Below are positions 1 through 13,369 of a DNA stretch of 64,000 bases, one piece after another; positions within the stretch are counted from its first letter, which is position 1, and the number at the start of each line of letters is the position of its first letter. A program made the translations under genes and the position numbers. The notes under the pieces are model-generated. The model was given only the letters and a program-made list of their open reading frames with translations. It made no database searches and had not been told where the DNA came from. The stretch lies in contig JANPWX010000080.1 in NCBI GenBank assembly GCA_024734555.1, positions 4,920,164-4,984,163 on the forward strand. Direction: 5' to 3'. This DNA comes from Trochalopteron elliotii. Lineage: Eukaryota > Chordata > Aves > Passeriformes > Leiothrichidae.

Positions 1-3000
1 TTTTCAGATGAAATGGTAGGATATTTCATCATGAAATTTTATGTAATGCAAATGTGGTCCATCAGCAGTATAGGACGTCTAAAAATGAAGCCATAGATGA
101 GAAAGGCACAATGAGTCTGACTCATTACAGCATCGCTCTTTGCAAGTCCAGAATGTAGTTAAGATGGTGTCAGCACTTTTATTATATAACCTATTTTCAG
201 TTGTTTATTACTTAGCTATGAAAATTTACTTCAGGCTAAATCCGAGTGCACAGGATTTCAGGTATTGTGGTTTTTTGTTTTTTGGTGTTTTTTAAATAAA
301 TTTGAAACTTTGACTAATGTATTTACAATTGGAGAAATCTCTTTTCTGTGAAAGGTGCTGAATTTACACACTTCTTTTACTGAATTTATAAACTTCTTTT
401 AATTTTGAGAGCATTTAAAGCATTATTGAAAAACTCATTCTGCATCATTAAATTTTTTCAGCTTGCATATTTCCCCATATTTTAAAATCATTAAATCCAT
501 TAAAGCTATTTAAGCCGTGTTAAAAAGGAGAGATGTGATTGTTGAAATTCATATACAAATAATGGAGCCAAAACCTTAATCCAAAAGTATAGTGCAGTAT
601 AGAGCTAAAACTTAAAACCCAAGTAGCAAATTCACTGAATAAACTCACACCTAAATATATCTTGTTATAACTACTTTTGTGTCTGTTTCCTAATCTTCTG
701 TATCTGGTATGGCACATTCTTCATTCTTCTGTATGTCTACAAAATACAAAATTCTATAAAACATTTCATCAATGCATCATCTGAGTAAATCCCAAAAAGA
801 CCGTAAAAATGTAATTCAGAAATAGTAGATCATTTTCCATCTAGCCCAACGACATGGAAAACCTTCATGTTAGATACCAAAAATACTTGGATTGGAGGCA
901 CATGTTTGGTGTTTTCAGAGATGGGCTTTAACCACCACCAGGCCCTTTTCCTTTATCAGTGTCACAGCCTGTGAGAGGCTCCTGGGGCTGCTGTGGGGTG
1001 AAGAAGGCAAAGGCACAGGGTACCTGCCAGGAAACAGCTGAAAATGGGGTGATGTGCCAGTTCTGATGGGGTGATGTGCCAGTTCATTAGACAGTGCTGA
1101 GGTAGTTTCTGGCACACTCTGCTTGCACTCTGAAGAGAAGCCATGTACAGAAAACTTCTGGAGACCACTTGCAACACTGGTAGTAATTTAAAAGCAGTGT
1201 CCCAGGCATGCTCCTGTAAAGACTAAAGGCTGTCTTGTCAATTCTACCAACACCATTTGAGTGTGTATCATCTGAAATTGATGGACAGATATTTTTCTTA
1301 TGCTTGGTTTCCACTTAGCTTTGCAAAAAATTGATTTAAAGGTTGATTCATAATCTGCACAGAACAGAAATGATAGCCATTATATATGCAGTAATAGGTC
1401 ACACATACAATCTTCAGCACTACAATCAGTTTTGCTAGGTGAATGAATGATGAGTAAGATATCACATCCTTCTCAAAAAAAGTATATTTAGGTCACTGAC
1501 TTATCTGATATAGCATTAGTTAATGTGTGGCTTTGAAATCCTTTTTAAGAGTGAGCACAGAGAAATCACTGGGGTTTTATACTGGTTAAAGGTAGCCTTA
1601 ACTTTAGATTTTGTTCCCAATTAATATATAATATTAATAGAGACATTTTGAAATAAGCTACCATCTCTCCCCATCTATGCACTTACAGTGATAAAAAACT
1701 GGTCAATTCCAATATTACCCAATTCATACAAATTGTAAGTCAAAACTAAAGGAAATTCAGTGGAATACTCTATTTGCTGTTTTAAGGCAAGTTCATTAAC
1801 TTCACTTTCGTTTATAAATCCTCAGGTAATCTTTTTCCCTTCCCTTTCCTTATGATTGCAAAGAGGAAAAAACAAACAGAAACTCACACTAAAAAGTTAT
1901 TGCCAGGATCCACCATTCTTGTGATTCACTTTTCTTCTTCAGCTCACTCTAAGTGAGTAGTTTGGTCATCTGACTGGAATGCTTCCCAGGTACATTACTT
2001 TCAGTTGCTCCCTATCTTTGAAGAGTAATTTTATAGTTGGCTTATTTTCTTTTCTAGGCATGTATGTTGCTTTTTCTTAATTTTTTTGTAGTTACTTTCC
2101 CTTCTTTCCCTCTTTTCCCAGATTTATTCTGTTCCTGCACAATGGCACTTTAGCATTTTCTCTTTCTTAGCTTCTGAACTATGTCTATATCTTAAAAGCA
2201 GTTAATGTGTTTGAGTGAAGAGGTGATTATTATCTATTTCTTGAAATAGAGCTGCTCCTCTTGAAGCTGGGACTATGAGGCACTGCATGAAGGAACAGTT
2301 TCTTATACAGAAGTCAGTGCACACCCTTCCACTGTCAGCTCTCAATGCTCTGACAGGACCCCAAAGGCTTCAGGGTCTCTTTTCTGGCTCTTTCTATTAC
2401 TAAATCTTCTGTCAGATGGAAGGATGCAGGAAGCAGAGGAATTCTGAAGGAAAGGTTGTTGGCTTGTTGAAGCAGAGACAATCTCCATGTATCATTTTCA
2501 TACAGCATCCTTCTAACAATCTTCAGTCTTTGGAGAAGCAATCCTCCATCTCCGTTTCAGAAAAAAGGTTTTTAGAAACTCCTTTATGTCATTAGAATCG
2601 AAATAGACTGCTGCCTTTTTTATTTACACAATGGCCAATAAACTGAGGATCATCCCACCAAAGATATAATTTTATTCATTTTTCACTTCCGCAAGATTTT
2701 AATTGAACGTTTATTTCATTATTTTTATTTCAGTTGTAATCAAAGCTTAGCTCTTAGCCTGCAATCTAGACATTTAGCTAAGAAATTCAACTGTACATAG
2801 AACAACCTAGTAACAAGTTAAAAATGGAATTGTCCTGAAGGAGAACCAGCCCTCCCTACAATAGTTGGATGCTACTGTAACAACAGGGACTTCACAGAAT
2901 TAGATGACTCAGAATTCTGAGAGTCATTTTGCAAAAGAAGGCACGTAATTGGAATTTTATCCCAAGACTTTGATGTCTGTATCTTGGCTGTATCTTGCCT

Positions 3001-3619
3001 GTGCTACATCTTTGAATTTTCTAGCTTTTGTCACAATAATACTTTGGATCACATCATAATAGAGAAGGTTTCTTCTTTTTGTTGTTATTATTTTTGTTCA
3101 TACTATGTAATTGACCCATTTCCATGTAATTTACTCAGGAAAACTTGACAAGCCTTTTTTCCTGCATTACAAATATTTCTGATTTGCAAGTCATTAAATA
3201 TTTTCCTCAGCAGATATATCCTTAAAGGGTGAGCAAATTCCAGGGAAGGTTGAGCAAAAAGCCTCAAATTCTGCATATTTTAAAACTTTGTAAAAGGAGC
3301 TGAAAAAGATTAGCAGGTGTTATTAATCAATATATTATGTGCCATTGAAAATGTAATAAAATTATTGAAAGATCCAAACAGTAGGATAGCATAAGGACAA
3401 ATTTATACATATAGAACCAAGCCTGAAATATCTCCATTTCTCTCATTCTGAATATTCCCTTACACCCATGGTTTGCATCGTTTTTAAGCCTTGTAAGAAA
3501 ACTAAGATATACCTTTGGCTAATACTGCATGCTAAAGAAGTACTCCTGCCTATGTTATTTTCCTATTCTCATTAATTTTCCAAACTGCACAATAAGTGCA
3601 AAAGTGCTCTCTAATGTAC
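1..3619. other. AT-rich non-coding stretch, no gene seen
   Basis: This stretch holds only short, unconnected open frames on both strands, none with recognisable domains, signal peptide or exon-like flanks. It contains scattered T-runs and A-runs and one short tandem duplication, listed separately. I see no CR1, LTR or RNA gene here. It is most simply intergenic or intronic sequence. Confidence 0.7.
1044..1085. repeat. 22-base tandem duplication, two copies
   Basis: The unit starting ATGGGGTGATGTGCCAGTTC occurs twice in direct succession, the first copy at 1044-1065 and the second from 1066. The copies match over 20 bases. The surrounding 960-1090 is somewhat richer in GC than its neighbours. 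This is probably a local slippage duplication; no coding role is apparent. Confidence 0.85.
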
Positions 3620-3685
3620 CTATATAAACGAAAACAGACAGAAAGTGTACATACTATAAATGAAAACAGACAGAAAGTGTACATA
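3620..3685. repeat. Tandem duplication of a ~33-base unit
   Basis: Two adjacent copies share the core GAAAACAGACAGAAAGTGTA; the first spans 3620-3653 and the second 3654-3685. They differ by a small indel and one substitution near the 5' end, so the duplication is not brand new. It lies just upstream of the CR1 fragment but is not part of it. Confidence 0.9.
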
Positions 3686-3729
3686 TTTCATACGGATGTT
3701 AGAAGAAATGTAACCAGAAATAAGTGATC

Positions 3730-4150
3730 ATCCCTCTGTGCTCAGCCCCAAGTCCTGTGTTCATTTTGGGGCCACTCACCACAAGAAAAACACTGAGGTG
3801 CTGGAGCATGTCCAGAGAGGAGCAGTGGAGCTTGGGAAGGTCCCGAGCATCTGAGGGAGCTGGGGGTGTTCAGCCTGGAGAAGAGGAGGCTCAGGGGGGA
3901 CTTTGTCCATCCCGACAACTGCCTGGAAGGAGGCTGGGGCCAGGTGGGGGTCAGGGTTTTCTCCCAAGTAACAAGTGATAGGAAAGAGAAAACAGCAACT
4001 AATTTTACCTGAAGGGGAGTTTTGACTGGATATTGGGTAAAACTTCTCTGAAAGGGTTGTTGAGCACCTTGGAAGGGGGTGCCCAGGGAAGTGGTTGCAA
4101 AGCCTAAAATCATGCAATGATTGGGCGAGGTGTGGAAATGTTTAGATGCT
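3730..4150 (+). mobile_element. CR1 LINE fragment (3' part of ORF2), degenerate
   Basis: Several words in order match the conserved 3' part of avian CR1 retrotransposons: TCCTGTGTTCATTTTGG, then CACTGAGGTGCTGGAGC, GTGTTCAGCCTGGAGAAGAG, CTCCCAAGTAACAAGTGATA, GAAAGGGTTGTTGAGCACC and GCCCAGGGAAGTGGTTG. In an intact element this encodes the C-terminal end of the reverse transcriptase polyprotein, acting in target-primed reverse transcription. This copy is 5'-truncated, as most CR1 copies are. It is frameshifted, lacks the segment between the GGAGC and GAGGGAGCTGGGG motifs in part, and loses similarity before the usual 3' terminal repeats. It therefore looks old and inactive. The longest ATG frame of the whole window (164 codons, complement of 3742-4236) is antisense to this element and is not a gene. 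Both ends are approximate. Confidence 0.92.
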
Positions 4151-7100
4151 GAATTCCCTGGAATTTGTTTCAAAGTGTAATTTTTGACATCATAATGCCA
4201 TCTGTAAGTCAACTTTGTTCCAGTAGGACTGCACATTTAAATGCACACATGACATTAATCACTTGTTCTTAGAACTGTAATTGTTACACTTGTTCCAAAT
4301 TTTAATGGATTGAGGTAAACCTGATTTCTCAAGCAAAGCAGACATTGTAACTACAATCCAGCACCAAAGCTTTTTCAGCAAATAACAAATAACATTTTTA
4401 TCATGCTGACAGTCACAAAAATAGCATGGGAAAAAAAGCTGTTAAAACCTTTTCTCCTTCCTTAGATAGCTATGTAAGTCACCTATAGCCTAAGATTCAT
4501 AACATTTTTTATCCTTAGCAGGCAAGGAGTAAGATAACTGGTCTGTCTGACTGTGTATCTGTTTCAAAAGCATCAAAACAATATATGCAATTGAATCTGA
4601 GGGGGGAAAAAAATCACATTGTAAAATGATAGATGATAACATGCCCAACAGGTAAACCCTTTTATATGACAGGGTTAGGGATCAAGGTTACAGCTAATAA
4701 TGTATTGCAGAAGACTGTAATTGTCTGGAATATTTTCTGATTATGTTCTTATTTCTAAAATAGTATTTTGATGTAGTGCAGCTCTTCTTAGGCTGTGATA
4801 GTTATTAATAGATACATGTCCTTTAGTATAAGTAATCTGTTCCGCATAGGAAGAATATATTGTTCAAAATAAGAAGGCATGTTTCATTTTATAATTGGTT
4901 GAAAACTCCTGAGAAATGGTTGTTCATTCTGGAAAGTACTGTAGAGAATAAATTGCCTCTTCTGCTTCAAAAATCTATGAAGTCTTATCTTTTTGATTCA
5001 AGGTTTTCCTCAAAAAGTAAATTTAGATACTAGGAGAGCAGAAAATTCTGCTATCTTTTATGTAGTAAGTAAAATATTGAAGAAAATTATATCAAAGATC
5101 TAATACTGTGGATTTTGTTTTGGTTTATTTTGACAGTGAACCTATTAATGCCTATTCTTTTAGGCTCACATTTTTTTCTTTTCTTTTTTTACTTTTCTAA
5201 AGTTTAATAAAAATAGATTCCCTCTGAACTAAATCCTAGCAAATCTAATCAAAGGCAGCCACTTCACTAAGGGGAAGCAGGGGGTGGGGAGGGACTAAAT
5301 TACAACTTTCTACGAGATCCTAAAAAGCAAAATGGAAAAAAGCCATAGTCAATATAATAAATCATAACATCATAGAGAGCTTATTTGGAGGGAGTAAAGG
5401 AGTGTTGATTAAGGAGGTGTTGGTGTTAAGGTTGTAATCAGGCAGCCATTTCAAGCCTCACTTTCACAGCCTGCTGACATGAAGGAATAACATTTATTTT
5501 GTGAACAGTTATGTGACTGAAGTCAGAGACAGATGAGAAAGGGATTTTTTTCCCCCTCTTATTTCAGCTGTAGAATAAAAACATGTAAAGGTTTTATGAG
5601 TTAAAAAATGAAATGTGTTTTATGATTTTTCTTCCTGCTTCTCCAGGATGAAAACTACCTTTTCCAAATATGTAAATTAACATCTGCATAAGCAGAACCT
5701 GGAAAAAGTAAAATGGACTCTTCCCATGCTCATATCAATATCTATGTGTGTACATATGCATGTGAAAGTGAGAGCCTATAAACTGCTGGATGGGAAATCT
5801 GCAAGTGAAGGCTTTGTTCTTCCCTCACATCATGTAAATTGAAGATAATTCTGCTGAATTCAGTAGACACAGTTTTGCTGTAAAACTGGTATCTCAGAGA
5901 AAATAACTAAAAGGCACTGATACTTCAGACAGTTGAGTATCTAGTGTTTTACACTGTTGAAAAAGAACAAGAGCTGATTTTCATCTAATTTTACCATTTT
6001 GCATAGTTTGAATAGTGTGCGTTAACAAACTATAGGAAAAACAGAATGGCATCTACACTTGGATAAGAACATCATGGTAGAACAGTCCTATTTTTTCTCT
6101 AGCAAACTTGTGTGTATATGTGCAAATCCAAGTTGAACGTATTGCAGTTCATTGCTTAAATTAGGTGTATGCCAAATATGCTCTGCCAATGGAGCTCACT
6201 ATAATTTCTATTTTTTATTGGAGCTACTGAGTATATACAAGTAGGAACACCACTGGTGTTATCTTAAAGGTCTGAGAGAATTCACAGGGGAAAGGCAGTA
6301 GCTTTCATTAGATCAACTAACACAGCTATGAAAAAAAGGATACCCTTTCAGGCAGACAAATCATATGAGACCTGTATACAATGACTGAACATGATGACAT
6401 GATATTGATAATATTGGCCTTATTGCATACTAAAACACTTGGCACTGAATTAAACATTGAATTAGAAGGATTCCAACTCATGTAACCTTCAGCTAAGCTG
6501 CCTTATTGGAGAAGATGGCTATTTGTTCTACCTTGCCTTCAAAAAAAGTTGTGTTAGCAATATGATTAGGTATTAAAAAAATGCAAAAATTATTCATTGT
6601 CATAATTCAATTTTGTTCTGAATAAAACACTGAGGAAAGCTGTAGAAGGATAAAAAATAATACTCCAACCAAGGCAAATATGACTGAAGAAGAGTAACCA
6701 GATTTAGGAAAGAGACTGAAGGAATATCCAAAGGTGTCCCTGGCAGTATCCATGCTCTATGTTCTTTTTGTACAGCTCTGCTTTAGGATCTCTCAAGGAA
6801 GATGAATATGGAGAGATGGAGATGAAAAAATAGAAAGACGAAAATTCACTTTCTAGTCTAATCTTATTCCAACTAACCCTACTATAGATTCTTGCTTAAT
6901 AAAATATTAGATTAAAAAGAACAATTATTCAATAGCAGACATCCATTCCAAATTAGGGAAGTAAAAAATGAAAAGAATCATGATCAAAAATGATACAGAA
7001 AGAGGAAATCTAAGCAAACACACAATGAGAAATCAGATACTCTTCAACTTTATAACTGAAAGACATAGTGAATTGAGAAGGAATCCTAGCATATATGAAA

Positions 7101-10100
7101 GTTTTGATTAAAAAAAATATGTATTCAAAAACCACTCAAAAAGGCATTACTGTACTTCCAAAGAACAATTAGAATAAGAAAAAGAAAATTGGTCAAAATT
7201 TTTTCAGTTGAAGACTAACTGGACTTAGACATATCTAGCTGTGATTGTGACACAGCCTAATGAAGATTTGGCATCATCTACCAATGGAAAAAAATTGACA
7301 GATGATTCAAAGTGTCTACACACTCACACACATGGCAAACATTTAAGAAGAAGGGATAACAGATTTTTTTTCCTATTTTGTGGTTTTGGGTTATTTTTTT
7401 CATGCAATAAATGAACCAGCAGATTAGAGAAGTACAAGAATATAAAGAGAAATTTGCTGTTTGTTTCTGAAAATGCTTTTAAATTAATGGCTACCTGTAA
7501 ATTAGCAGTATAAATGGAACACTATTAAAAAAAAATGCATGTGTGGAACTTAAATTTTAATGCCTACTAATTCAAGAAGACCGTATGTGTTTAAGGAAAA
7601 AAAAAAGTCTTATCTTCTAAACCCTCCCATACTTATTTGAAAATTCATGTAAAAGGCCATTTATAAGTAATTCCCAGGGAATGGAATTACTGCAAAGCAC
7701 AGAAAACATTTTCTGTTCAGAGATACCTTCCAAATTGGGTCAGATCTCTCAGACAATTGATACAGCATGGTCAGAGCAGAAAACATGGTTACACTATTAC
7801 TGCAACTCCCCAAGTCAAGGCCACTTCTTAGCAAATTACTTTCTACATAACCATACAATGATTTCAAATTTTCAAATTCCTTAAGCCAAATTGCAGCAAT
7901 GTTTACCTAACGTACACTAATGAATCTTGGCATCTTTATATATAGTCCATTTAGAAAAAAAGTACTTTGGTCTCCTCAGGGGAAGTTCATGCCTAAGTAG
8001 AGAACTTCTTGAGGACTTCATAAAGCACATCAGTTTTATAGGCCTGTTATGGAAAAGTGTAAGCAGATCTCAGTTCATGAAAATGAGGGTGCAGGTTGTG
8101 CAGTTCCATGTTGAAAACATGTTTGTCTTGCCTACCAACATCCAGGCTAGAACTCAGCTGCATGACCTGTACTGAGGGGATAATGGAGTCATAAGGACTA
8201 GAATGCTGATGAAATAATGTGTATTAAAATTGGATTACATATTCACTGCCTTTTTGCACAGCAGATGTTGAAACATTCTGACAGTTCTGAAAGTATGAAG
8301 ACTACAGTAGAGCTGATCAGAATAATATAACTCTCCTTCTTCTAAATTTATCATATGGAGTAGGAGAGTAGAGACTAGAATTTCTAGACTCTAGGACAGT
8401 GCCTCAGGGATTTTAAAGACGTTTTTTTGTTTGTTGCTGTACTGAGCAGCAGGGTAATGAGGTAGTATTAACTGCCATGACTTGACTGAAGATCTATTAG
8501 CTATTACCTGTCTGAGTGTTAAAAAGCATGAATTCATACCTACATAATTCCTGATGTTGAGTAATCAATAACAAATGTAATAATACTTAATTTCTTTTCA
8601 TTTGTTTTCCATTCATCATTCAAATTTTCAACTTTTATTCCCCAGAATTATAAAGGTTAGAACTTTTTCCTTGATATAATTGATGACACTACAATCAAAG
8701 TGCTGATAATTGTATCTAATTGCATGTTGGAGACAAACTGCGAAGAGAAGGTTAAGCACTTCAAGAGGAGACAAAGGAATGTGAGACTGGCAATTTCCCT
8801 ACAAGCACCCTGGAGAAGGGTCATCCCACTCTTTGTGCTGTTGCATGGCCAGAAAACGCCCTTGTGGTGTGCTCTGAAACCAGGTGGGAAGGTTGCTCTT
8901 AAAGACTGGACAGAAAGATTCCAAATCATGGCCTTATCCTTTCTTCCAACTGCTCTGTGAAGACAGACACATTTAAGAGAATAGGAGCACTGTCCAGAAA
9001 GCCTCCAGTGTGAGGCAGAGACTTTGTGCTACTGTTTAAATCAGAGTATTTAATATGTGGACATGTGTTCAGCACTGCTCAATTACAGTAGCTCCACATA
9101 TTTTCATGGTTTGATGCCTCAGAATAGAGTATCTTTTAAAGGACTTCCTGAGCATGGCTAATTCCTTGCTGAATCAGCTGGAATAGTGGAGACTCAATTT
9201 TTACAGCTGTCTCAGCCTTTCATTCTAGAAAAGCTTCAAAATACTTAGCAGTGAATCAAACTCTATGGTAACTTATTGGTAAGATTTTGCTGAAATGATA
9301 GAGTCGCTACAGCAGTTATTCCCATTTCCATAGCAAAATTGTGTTTTACTTATTCAGCTATTTCAAAAATGTTATTGGAGAAGATTAATTTTTCAATTTA
9401 TATTTTCATCCATTAGACCTTCTATTTTTTTAAAACCTATTTTAAAAGACAATTGCAATGTTAAAATGCATAATTTTTATTTATCAGCAATATCAAACCA
9501 AACAATAATTTCTTCATTTATTCTGATTGAAACTGTAACCAATTTCAGCTTTTGTTTTTCCCTTACTTCAGCCCTAAGCACAGGCTAAAAATTCCACGTG
9601 TCAGTTTGAAGTTATAGAGACTTAAAATTAAAGAAAAAAAAAATCAGTGATTTACTGTGTAATGGGAAGTTCAAATTTGTACTTTCACATACCATGCTTC
9701 TTAGTAGAAGAGACAATTTCTGAACTGCTCACACTGCACAGCTCTCATTCACAGGATCTCTTCAGGAGAATAATTGCATAAATAAGTACATATGGTATTT
9801 ATATCTTTCATCCTGAGAAAGCACTGCAAAAGCAAAAGCAAAGCAAATACTCCTTTCTGAAGGATATGGGAGGATTTCATCCACCCGAATTCTCAGTCAA
9901 ATTTTTCAGGAATTTTTTTTTAAAAATATTTATTCAGAACCGTCAACCCAAACAATAATGGACTTCTGAAGGTACTTGAAATCTGAAATTTCTGTCCTTG
10001 ACTTTTCACCATAAGCCTCCTGGAAGAGGCTGTTATTCATTATTTTGGGCCAAATTTTTGAACAGGTAAACTTGGTAATTTCATTTGATTCTATGATCAC

Positions 10101-13100
10101 TTTTCTATCTATTCTAATGTATCTTCTTTATCATAATATTTTCTTTTATTTATGCTGTGGTAATAGTAATTAGATAAATAGCAAATTAGGACATTATCTC
10201 CCAACTTCTTATCTTTATCTGTGTGTTCTTATTCCAAAGCATTCTCTCAGAAAAACACCAAAGTAAACTAAACCCTTAACCCCTTAAGCTCCAGGACTGG
10301 TTCTGCACTGTGAATTTACTCTGTCATTTACTAGGAATTGTGGACATAAAGTATCATGTAGAAATTGGGCTGAACATGTGAGGATTCAGATTAATAGTAG
10401 GAAGAATTTTCTGAATTGTGAGAAAATTTAATTTTTTTTGGAACATATACTTTAGGGAACAATATTTAAAACCCAAGCTTCCATTTCTATTCTTGTAATT
10501 TCAACACTTTTATGGTAGCTATCACCTCTAATTATCAGGGAACTCCCATTAGTCATGCACTTAGATATCTCAGTGACTCCAGCAGCAGCAGCTCCAACCC
10601 AATTAGGAACTTGACTAAAAGTGCTATAAACCCAACTGTTTTTTTTTACTGGTAGATGAAAGTCAAGGATAGAAATGAGAGCAATCCCCAAAAAGCTTCT
10701 AAAGAGTAATCTGAAATCACTGTCCATGTTGCTGTTTACTTCCTAAAATATAATTTTTGATTGTGAGAAGAGTATGTATTTATTATTAAGACAATGGTTT
10801 TGTGAGTTTCGCTTACCCTTTGCTTGCTTTCCCAGGATTCTGTAAACATGTGCATGGCTCTGAACAATTAACAATTCAATATTCATATCCCAGGTTTACC
10901 TTCTCTCACTATTTCTGGAAAGTGCATTAGATATTTTTTGTTGCCAGCCCTGTAATGACCCTCAGCTCTTTCTAGTCTCTCTTAGGGTGTTAATATTTCA
11001 TTTGCAATCACACTCTGTGAGCTGTAAAAATGTTTATGAATGTGTATAAGGCAACAGAACATTTTTCTCATTTGAATCTATAGTGATAGCCCTAAACACA
11101 AAACACACAATATGAATGAATCTTTTACCTTCCAGATGCTTGATTCAGAGCCCAAAAGCTTAAATCAGGAGTGTCTTCCAGTATGTAAGTGCTCTCATGT
11201 CCATACACTTCAGGTGCTTATGCAGCACATCTATATTTTTGTTTATTAGTTCCCTGTGTTGATGACCACTTATGTGATACTGTATTTTACTGAACTGGGA
11301 CTGCTGAGATCAAAGTTAGAAATAAATGAGTACTGCTGAATATGTGTAAGTGCACATATCTACTCAATTGTTTAAATAATTTAGATTAATCTTTCAAAAA
11401 GCACGAATCACATGTGAAAAGACACCTGTGGATTTTAGCAATCAGGTCTGGTGGTTGATTACAGTGTTTTAAAGAATAGCTTCTTCAATAGCTTTTTGCC
11501 TAGGAGGTGTGAGAAGCAGCAAATTATTTGTACTGAATGGGGTAGTAAGAGCTTCATACCGTGGAAGTGAAACATCTCTCAGAAACAAAAGTATTCATAA
11601 CTTCAATTTTATCTTGATGCAGAATAGCTCATGAAACTGAAAGATCAGCAAGAACTTTCAGATAATTTTGTCTGTTTTTATTTGCTCGCTGTATGCAAGA
11701 CATTAAAATATTCTTTTATCTAAAGTATAATTAGGAGACAACTACACTGTGAACAGCTAAATCATTTAACTGCTTCAGAAAAAAAAGGTAATCTTGAATT
11801 TCATTCAGAAAGCTTTTGAATGAAGAAATTGAGGGCTACAATTTTATTCTTAAAAGAAAGCTTTTCTTTCTAGGATAAGCTACAGCAAACCAGTTTGACT
11901 CACACAATTGTGTTGCACAAAAAATATATTCAATAAAGATCAATATTTTACATAGACATTTTCACATTTAAATATTCTTTTTTTCTCTCTGAACACTTCA
12001 GGCGAGCTTTCTTCCTTTCAATTCTTTTCTCTGATACCTTTAAGTCTCAATTAGTGATATTCTTAGTGTTTCTGCATCTGGCTCACAAAATAAATGCCTT
12101 CCTACAAAAGCACTCCACTTATTACTGCACAAAGAAATTCTGATAATTCTACATTATTAGGACTCATAAGTAGATCAATAAAGAGAAATGAATAAATTCA
12201 AATGCATTATGTCATAAGAAGAACACATTATGCCTCTGACAACTGCTGACTTACGGAGGCGGAAAAATTGAAGTGAACTGGTATTAAAAAAAATTCTGGT
12301 CAAATTCACTCATTTTACTGAAAAATCTGTTAAATACAAGATTATTTTGACAATCAGAATAAGATGATCTGAACGTTATCTTTCCTGTTGCATTTCTAAA
12401 ACTGCTTATAAGTTCTTAATTGATAATTTTATTTATTCCGAGGATTAAACTAGATTTAAAAAACAGTGGGATGTAATCATGATGTGCCTGTTTTATTAGC
12501 ATATAAATAGGCATAGCATTTAAGAAATATCAAAGGTAAAAATATATTTTGTGCATAAACATATCAAAAAATAAGGCAATTCTTAATTGTTTCTTCTTGT
12601 TTAGTACCATGTCATTGTATAACTCCTTTGACCTTTGTAAAAATGTCCAAATTCTCAATGCACTGAAAAGAGTAGCAATGGCTACATATGAGCTCACAGG
12701 CCTAATTACAAATGCTCCTTGAAAAATAATCTTGCTTTCTGTTCCCCTTCAAATCTAAGACGATTTCTAATTATTAACTTCTTATCTCAAATACTTAGAA
12801 ATGTATCTGTTCTCTAGACTTTCTGACGACATGGAAAAAATTTTACTCAGTCCTATTTTTTTCTTTTTCAATGAGATTTTTAAGAACAGTGTCTAACAAG
12901 CACATATTTCTTAGTTCTGTTTTACAGCACTTTTCAAGTGACATGATTAAGCTTCTGACATGTACATGATTACCAGGTGAATCAGGACCTTCTCCCTGTA
13001 GGTGTTGGGCTCAGGGCAAGCACTGCTATGATAAGACTCAGGCAACCCAAACTTTTAGTGATTCATATTTCTCTTAGCCAAAATATGTCCCATCAACTTC

Positions 13101-13320
13101 AATGTTCTGAATGAGAATTTAGGTGGAATCCGGTAACTCTCACAAGTTTTGAGGTAAAAAGTGTTATCACTAATTGGGCTATTCACCTTTCTTAATTTTT
13201 TTTTAAGACATAATACAATATGAATACTAATTACATGATTTGCATATGACTGGGGAATATTCTGTGCCCAGCATATGTCCTCTGGCTTAGGGACAATTTT
13301 GGCCAATGGCATGAAAGAGA
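4151..13320. other. AT-rich non-coding stretch, no gene seen
   Basis: About 9 kb with no recognisable gene, RNA gene or interspersed repeat. Open frames are short (90 codons or fewer) and unconnected. The region around 8700-8930 is slightly richer in GC and open in two overlapping antisense frames, but shows no family resemblance I can name. The segment at 12600-12740 contains TTTGACCTTTG and CCTAATTAC words but is otherwise unremarkable. I read this as intergenic or intronic sequence. Confidence 0.65.
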
Positions 13321-13369
13321 CTGGCCACTACCAGTGGCCAGAATCTACCCCTCCTTCTAGAGGTAGATT
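13321..13369. repeat. Two adjacent perfect hairpins
   Basis: The first inverted repeat has 9-base arms CTGGCCACT and AGTGGCCAG separated by ACC (13321-13341). Directly after it a second has 8-base arms AATCTACC and GGTAGATT separated by 12 bases (13342-13369). The two stem-loops abut without a gap. The first stem is unusually GC-rich for this window. They could be a decayed short inverted-repeat element or chance; I see no transposon ends around them. Confidence 0.8.

Noticed and set aside
3742..4236. 164-codon frame on the complement, the longest ATG frame of the window
   Set aside because: It is antisense to the CR1 fragment, is rich in Pro/Ser/Leu from GC-rich repeat sequence, and shows no domain.
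10452..10727. 91-codon complement frame with a run of Ala and a sequon-like NGS
   Set aside because: It looked briefly like an envelope or receptor fragment, but no family motif could be named and the flanks are closed in all frames.
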